A stretch of 10,227 nucleotides of DNA, taken from positions 1 through 10,227 of the forward strand of contig JACDAZ010000303.1 in assembly GCA_013695175.1 (NCBI GenBank), read 5' to 3'. The notes below the pieces were generated by a model that was given only the letters and a program-made list of their open reading frames with translations, was not told where the DNA came from and made no database searches. The stretch is from Flavisolibacter sp. (GTDB taxonomy: Bacteria; Bacteroidota; Bacteroidia; Chitinophagales; Chitinophagaceae). Shown here one piece after another: positions 6,094 to 10,227 of the stretch (position 1 is its first letter; every line of letters begins with the position of its first letter). Made by a program: the position numbers and the translations under genes.

Positions 6094-7551
6094 ATGACCA
6101 CACGACTATTCAGAATTTTATATGTAATTGTTTTAAGCACACCATTAATTAGTTTATCACAAACTATTACACCCGGTGCAGATTCAGTTCATATATCCAC
6201 CAGCATCAAATACAGTGACCCTTCATTTTTTAAAAAAATCATTTTAGGTAAAAATTACAGGCAAGAGTGGGAAACACCCGTTACACTGCCTGTTTTTTAT
6301 ATAAAAAATTTCGATTTTAAAATTCTTGAATTGGGTGGCGGGCAACAAACCAAGTCTTTGCGCATGGAAGATAAAAGAGGAAGAGAATGGGTGTTGAGAA
6401 CCATAGATAAAGATGTGCAAAAAGCACTGCCGCTATTTTTACGAAATACTTTAGCCAAAAAAGTGGTGCAGGATATGGTTTCTGCAGCGCATCCTTATTC
6501 ACCACTTATCATTCCTCCACTGGCAAAAGTTATGGGTATAATTGTACCAGAACCCACTTTTTATTATGTGCCCGATGATCCGGCATTTGGAGAACACAAA
6601 GATGTATTTGCTCACCAGGTTGTAATGCTGGAACAACGTGAACCAACACCCGATAATTCAGATACAAAAAGTACAGCCTCTGTAGTAGAAAAATTATTTG
6701 AAGAAAATGATCATCTTGTAATTCAGCAGGCTGTGCTTAAAGCAAGATTATTAGATATGCTTATTGCTGATTGGGACAGGCATGCAGATCAATGGCGATG
6801 GGGTAAATTTGAAACAGGAGGGATGGATTATTATTATGCTATTCCCAGAGACCGTGACCAGGCCTTTTTTCAGTCAAAAGGTTTATTGGTAAAAATTGCC
6901 CGTCTAATTGCTTTACGTCACATGGTTGGTTTTAGAGATGATATGAAGAAAATGAAACAATTAAATTTTAAATCTTGGCAATTCGATAGAATTTTTCTTA
7001 ATCAGCTTGACAGAAATAAATGGGACAGTACTATAAAATTGTCACAAGCTCAACTTACGGATGAAGTAATTGAAAATGCAGTTAAAAAACTACCACCGGT
7101 AATATATGCTATCAACGGACAGAAAATAACATCAAAACTAAAGAGCAGGCGTAACGACATGCACAGAGGTATTATGAATTATTATGAATTTTTAGCTGTA
7201 GACCCTGAAGTTACAGGAACAGATGATGCTGAGATTTTCCGGATAAAAAGTGAAGGAAATCTTTTAACCATCACTGTTTTTGATAAAAAAGATGGGGTAG
7301 AAGGAAGACGGTTTTATAAAAGATCATTTGATCCGGACGACACAAAAATAATAACTGTATCAGGGCTGGGAGGAAAAGACGTATTTATTGTAGAAGAAGG
7401 AACATCTTCTACCATCAGGTTAAAATTTTATGGTGGTGAAGGAGATGATACCTACGATATAAAGGGCAATGTTAGAAACAAAATTTATGATAGTAAAGAA
7501 GAAGACAACCAGGTAATAAATAAAAAAAGGTCCAGGATTAAAATTAAATAA
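6094..7551 (+). CDS. Secreted protein with atypical-kinase-like motifs, function unknown
   Basis: This 485-aa protein has an N-terminal signal peptide (RILYVIVLSTPLISLS, cleavage likely before Q23). The core carries an ordered motif set. LELGGGQQTKSLRM (78-91) resembles a glycine-rich nucleotide loop. WVLRTIDKD (99-107) follows as a possible phosphate-binding strand. MLEQREP (178-184) supplies an acidic residue. ADWDRHADQWRWG (225-237) resembles the DRHxxN catalytic loop of HipA, CotH and PI3-kinase-like enzymes, with Q in place of N. YYAIPRDRDQAFF (247-259) resembles the metal-binding DxD/DFG segment. The C-terminal part is beta-rich, with GLGGKDVFIV (424-433) and GGEGDDTYDI (447-456). From memory, the same core occurs in longer Bacteroidota proteins between a calcineurin-like phosphoesterase and an outer-membrane barrel; neither flank is present here. 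The kinase reading is inference. The coding call is secure. Confidence 0.85.
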   Translation: MTTRLFRILYVIVLSTPLISLSQTITPGADSVHISTSIKYSDPSFFKKIILGKNYRQEWETPVTLPVFYIKNFDFKILELGGGQQTKSLRMEDKRGREWVLRTIDKDVQKALPLFLRNTLAKKVVQDMVSAAHPYSPLIIPPLAKVMGIIVPEPTFYYVPDDPAFGEHKDVFAHQVVMLEQREPTPDNSDTKSTASVVEKLFEENDHLVIQQAVLKARLLDMLIADWDRHADQWRWGKFETGGMDYYYAIPRDRDQAFFQSKGLLVKIARLIALRHMVGFRDDMKKMKQLNFKSWQFDRIFLNQLDRNKWDSTIKLSQAQLTDEVIENAVKKLPPVIYAINGQKITSKLKSRRNDMHRGIMNYYEFLAVDPEVTGTDDAEIFRIKSEGNLLTITVFDKKDGVEGRRFYKRSFDPDDTKIITVSGLGGKDVFIVEEGTSSTIRLKFYGGEGDDTYDIKGNVRNKIYDSKEEDNQVINKKRSRIKIK

Positions 7552-7572
7552 TTTCTTCAGAAAAGTTGCCAT

Positions 7573-7580
7573 TATCTTTG
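7573..7580 (+). promoter_or_regulatory. Possible -7 promoter element for ligD
   Basis: TATCTTTG is an exact match to the Bacteroidota TAnnTTTG -7 consensus, in the 125-bp gap between the kinase-like gene and ligD. No TTG at a suitable distance upstream is seen. Use of this box would give a leader of roughly 90 nt. That leader ends with a small CAGTT-TTT-AACTG hairpin (7657-7669) immediately before the ligD start codon. Confidence 0.3.
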
Positions 7581-7676
7581 ATGTGGATAAATTTTAAAGT
7601 TCTCATAGTCAGCTAATTAATATGAGTTTCTTAAATTAAAACTTTCAATTGGCATACAGTTTTTAACTGCTATTAT

Positions 7677-9779
7677 ATGAGCCATCAAAGCCCGCGAAAA
7701 AAAACAAAAACCAATACGGAGAAAAGAAAAATTGCAGCTTCAGAAAAGAAATTAAAAGCATATCCTGTCAAAAGATCACCAACCAAAAACAGATCTGTTC
7801 ATGATGATGTAACTATTGATCTTAAGCAGGAAAAAAACTATACATCAACTCTTTCATTAATAAAAAGAGAATTCAAAAAACAACCGGAAACACCCATGCC
7901 GGAAGATATTAAACCAATGTTAGCCACATCTTCCGACACAGCATTTAATGACAGCGGTTGGCAGTTTGAAATTAAATGGGATGGATACAGGTCATTAGCC
8001 TATATCAATAACGGGAAGGTGCAACTGCGGTCCCGCAATAATTTATCATTTACCCAAAAGTACCATCCCATTACCAATGAATTACAAAAATGGGGTATAA
8101 ACGCTGTTTTGGATGGGGAAATAGCTGTGTTAAATGAAGAAGGAAAATCTGATTTTAATGCAATGCAATACTGGAATACCAAAACAGAAGGGGAATTGCT
8201 GTATTATGTTTTTGATTTGCTTTGGTTGGATGGTATTGACCTGAGGGAAAAACCTTTATTTGTAAGAAGAAGTTTATTAAAGAAAATTCTTCCTGAGAAA
8301 GGCATTATCAGGTTTAGTGATGATATTGAAGAATGGGGATCAGAATTTTTTAAAATTGCACAGCAAAATAATTTAGAAGGCATCATTGCTAAAAAAAAAG
8401 ATTCTGTTTATGACGCAGGCATGCGTACAAAGGACTGGCTTAAAATAAAAGCTGAACAAAGACATGAAGCGGTCATTTGCGGCTATACCAAAAAGAAAGA
8501 TACCGATCGTGTATTTAGTTCTTTAATACTGGGTGTAAATGAAGGGGATAAATTTACTTTTATAGGTCAGGTTGGAACGGGGTTTACACAAAAGTTACAG
8601 GCAGAATTGCTGAAAAAAATGCGGCCACTCACTACCGCAACATGCCCGTTTACTTCTGATCCGCCAATAGCAGATCCTGTGGTTTGGCTTCGTCCGCACC
8701 TGGTATGCGAAGTAAAATATACCGAGCTTACAAAAGAAGGTGTAATGCGTCATGCCTCTTTCCAGGGATTAAGAGAAGATAAAACAATACTTGATTTAAA
8801 TGATGAACGTGGAGTTGATATATCTCCTACACCTACTGGCAATGAACGTGTTTTATTTACCAAAGAAGAAGAAAAAAAACTGGTAGAAGTAGAAGGTCAA
8901 ACTTTAAAACTCACAAACCTCAAAAAGATATTTTGGGTCAAAGAAAAATACACAAAAGGAGATTTATTAAATTATTATTACCAGGTTGCTCCTTACATGC
9001 TGCCTTATATGAAAGACAGACCACAGTCGCTTCATCGTTTTCCCAATGGAAGTGAGTCGGAAAGTTTTTACCAAAAAAATATGGCGGGGAAAATTGATAG
9101 TTGGCTAAAGACCTTTAGGAGGATAAGCGAATCCAGTAATCAACCAAAGCATTTTTTAGTTTGTGCTGATGAGGCAACACTTATTTACATGGCTAACCTG
9201 GGTTGTATAGAAATGAATCCATGGCACAGCACAGTTCAATTTCCCGATAACCCTACCTGGAGTGTTGTAGATCTTGATCCTGCAGCAATTTCTTTTGAAA
9301 AAGTAATTGAAACTGCATTGATGGTAAAACAGGTTTTAGATGCACTTGGTGTTGATTCATTTCCAAAAACTTCAGGTTCAACCGGTATACATATTTATAT
9401 TCCTTTTGGAGAGCGTTATACCTATGAACAATCCAAACAATTTGCTGAATTGATAGCCATACTGGTACATCAGCAATTACCTGATTTTACAAGTATTGAA
9501 AGAAATCCTCTTAAGAGAAAGGATAAAATTTATATTGACTACCTGCAAAACAGGCCTATACAAACTATAAGCGCACCCTATTCAGTGCGTCCAAAGCCGG
9601 GTGCTACTGTTTCAGCTCCCCTTGACTGGAGTGAAGTGAAGCCGGGATTACAAATGAAGCAGTTTACCATGAAAAATATGATGCAGCGCATTCAAGCAGA
9701 AGGTGACCTGTTTACCGGAGTATTAGGAAAACCGGTAGATCTTCAGAAGATAATGCATAACCTGGCTGCCTTAACTTAA
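7677..9779 (+). CDS. ligD: DNA ligase D, ligase plus primase-polymerase domains, no phosphoesterase domain
   Basis: This 700-aa protein joins an ATP-dependent ligase to an archaeo-eukaryotic primase-type polymerase. Residues 1-73 are a lysine/arginine-rich tail. The ligase domain (about 75-385) has motif I EIKWDGYR with nucleotidyl lysine K100, RSRN (118-121), LDGEI (145-149), YVFDLLWLDG (177-186), EGIIAKKKDSVY (234-245) and WLKIK (254-258), then the OB fold. The polymerase domain (about 405-695) has the DLDP metal pair D532/D534, KTSGSTGIHIYIP (564-576) and D621 in YIDYLQN. It repairs double-strand breaks with Ku by filling and sealing ends. The PE domain, which trims 3' ends in many LigD proteins, is absent. 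Order LIG-POL matches the non-mycobacterial arrangement. An inner ATG at 7896 would remove the basic tail, but the first ATG is kept because the tail is uninterrupted coding sequence. No ku gene is in the window. Confidence 0.95.
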   Translation: MSHQSPRKKTKTNTEKRKIAASEKKLKAYPVKRSPTKNRSVHDDVTIDLKQEKNYTSTLSLIKREFKKQPETPMPEDIKPMLATSSDTAFNDSGWQFEIKWDGYRSLAYINNGKVQLRSRNNLSFTQKYHPITNELQKWGINAVLDGEIAVLNEEGKSDFNAMQYWNTKTEGELLYYVFDLLWLDGIDLREKPLFVRRSLLKKILPEKGIIRFSDDIEEWGSEFFKIAQQNNLEGIIAKKKDSVYDAGMRTKDWLKIKAEQRHEAVICGYTKKKDTDRVFSSLILGVNEGDKFTFIGQVGTGFTQKLQAELLKKMRPLTTATCPFTSDPPIADPVVWLRPHLVCEVKYTELTKEGVMRHASFQGLREDKTILDLNDERGVDISPTPTGNERVLFTKEEEKKLVEVEGQTLKLTNLKKIFWVKEKYTKGDLLNYYYQVAPYMLPYMKDRPQSLHRFPNGSESESFYQKNMAGKIDSWLKTFRRISESSNQPKHFLVCADEATLIYMANLGCIEMNPWHSTVQFPDNPTWSVVDLDPAAISFEKVIETALMVKQVLDALGVDSFPKTSGSTGIHIYIPFGERYTYEQSKQFAELIAILVHQQLPDFTSIERNPLKRKDKIYIDYLQNRPIQTISAPYSVRPKPGATVSAPLDWSEVKPGLQMKQFTMKNMMQRIQAEGDLFTGVLGKPVDLQKIMHNLAALT

Positions 9780-9871
9780 GCAAAAATCTGGTTCAGCATG
9801 AAAAGTAAAAGAATGACTGCAAAAAGTTTTACGATGCTTTTAATGGATTGAGTAGTAAAAAGGCTGTTCAT
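9776..9871 (-). CDS. Possible 31-aa single-span membrane peptide
   Basis: A short frame on the minus strand encodes MNSLFTTQSIKS followed by a hydrophobic stretch IVKLFAVILLLFMLNQIFA and a stop. This layout, a short polar N-terminus with one membrane segment, is that of a small membrane peptide. An in-frame TAA lies four codons upstream of the ATG, so the start is fixed if the frame is used. Its stop overlaps the end of ligD on the other strand by 4 bp. There is no clear Shine-Dalgarno sequence or exact -7 box. It could instead be a chance frame, since AT-rich DNA gives hydrophobic runs easily. Confidence 0.35.
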   Translation of the reverse strand: MNSLFTTQSIKSIVKLFAVILLLFMLNQIFA

Positions 9872-10042
9872 TGGATTGGTTTATGGGGCGCAATTTGCAA
9901 ATAATTTTTGTTTTTTTTATCCACTATTAGTTAGAATACTGTTGTTTATCGTTCACTTGACAAAATTCTATGTTGTAATATAGAAGGATATGTATTATAT
10001 CATTGCTATGTCCTTTCATTCTTAAAGAAGTTGAATAGAAAA
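9872..10042. other. Non-coding gap with imperfect palindromes
   Basis: I see no coding frame here. It holds an 8-base T run (9911-9918) with no strong stem before it. A 20-bp imperfect palindrome (9966-9985) has arms TTCTAT and ATAGAA and further partial symmetry inside. A second imperfect repeat pairs AAGGATATG (9984-9992) with TATGTCCTT (10007-10015) using two G-U pairs. These may end the ligD message or serve the small minus-strand genes on either side. Confidence 0.4.
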
Positions 10043-10192
10043 TTACGATTCAGTTGCCTTTGTTATAAGTGCAATAAAAGCTATAATGATGGCTGAGGTA
10101 AATAAAACAAGCACCATCACACGAAATTTTTGTGATCGATCTTTTGTTGCTGTGAAATTGTCCAGCCTGGAATAAAATTTTCTTTTTTTCAT
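10043..10192 (-). CDS. Small 49-aa single-span membrane protein, function unknown
   Basis: A minus-strand frame encodes 49 residues. The N-terminal half is basic and polar (MKKRKFYSRLDNFTATKDRS then QKFR). A membrane segment of about 20 residues follows (VMVLVLFTSAIIIAFIALIT) and the protein ends KATES. The positive-inside rule predicts a cytoplasmic N-terminus and one membrane span. An in-frame TAA lies three codons before the ATG, so the start is clear. Codons look like those of neighbouring genes and the amphipathic-then-hydrophobic order is not what random AT-rich DNA usually gives, so I think it is real. I do not recognise a family. Its promoter, and any upstream gene that it follows, lie beyond or at the right edge of the window. 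Confidence 0.6.
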   Translation of the reverse strand: MKKRKFYSRLDNFTATKDRSQKFRVMVLVLFTSAIIIAFIALITKATES

Positions 10193-10227
10193 AAGGGCTT
10201 AAAAACGACATAAAAGAAAATTTTGTG

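Noticed and set aside
9798..9851. 17-codon plus-strand frame after ligD (MKSKRMTAKSF...)
   Set aside because: It is very short, with no start signal or recognisable content. The opposite strand gives a more protein-like frame over the same bases.
9889..9918. Rho-independent terminator for ligD ending in the 8-base T run
   Set aside because: The only stem before the T run is CAAA/TTTG, too short and AT-rich to be credible.
1..10227. CRISPR array, tRNA, rRNA, insertion sequence, prophage or integrase
   Set aside because: No regularly spaced repeats, tRNA-like cloverleaf, transposase motifs or terminal inverted repeats were found on reading both strands.

Overview
The window looks like chromosomal DNA from a member of the Bacteroidota, most likely near Chitinophagaceae/Sphingobacteriia. 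The evidence is indirect. The DNA is AT-rich. Start codons lack clear Shine-Dalgarno sequences. Several intergenic gaps carry the TAnnTTTG -7 element typical of Bacteroidota promoters. The gene content also fits: a bifunctional nuclease with a UVR tail, an EtfB-EtfA pair, and a secreted protein with the GGGQQT / DWDRHxDQWRW motifs. No species call can be made from sequence reading alone.

Layout. Positions 102-2563 form a minus-strand cluster reading etfB, etfA, then a BFN/DUF151 bifunctional nuclease. A secondary promoter seems to lie in front of the nuclease gene. A short divergent gap (2564-2652) holds a perfect 10-bp inverted repeat and two -7 matches facing etfB. It separates that cluster from a small plus-strand TPR gene and tilS (tRNA-Ile lysidine synthase). 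tilS runs tail-to-tail into a rhomboid protease gene with a 17-bp overlap. Behind the rhomboid gene on the same strand lies rlmH (23S rRNA methyltransferase). From 5595 the plus strand carries a small secreted protein, a 485-aa secreted protein with an atypical-kinase-like motif set, and a two-domain DNA ligase D (ligase plus primase-polymerase, no phosphoesterase domain). The last 450 bases hold two very small minus-strand reading frames, each coding for a single predicted membrane segment, separated by non-coding DNA with imperfect palindromes.

How the genes relate. EtfA and EtfB form one heterodimer that carries electrons from acyl-CoA and other flavin dehydrogenases to the quinone pool. 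tilS and rlmH are translation-maintenance genes (tRNA decoding and ribosome modification), but they are not in one operon. LigD is the end-joining ligase of bacterial NHEJ, and no ku gene is visible here. Most of the window is ordinary housekeeping. The parts most worth a second look are the 485-aa kinase-like secreted protein (6094-7551), the architecture of LigD, the inverted repeat in the etf promoter region, and the two tiny membrane-peptide genes at the right end.
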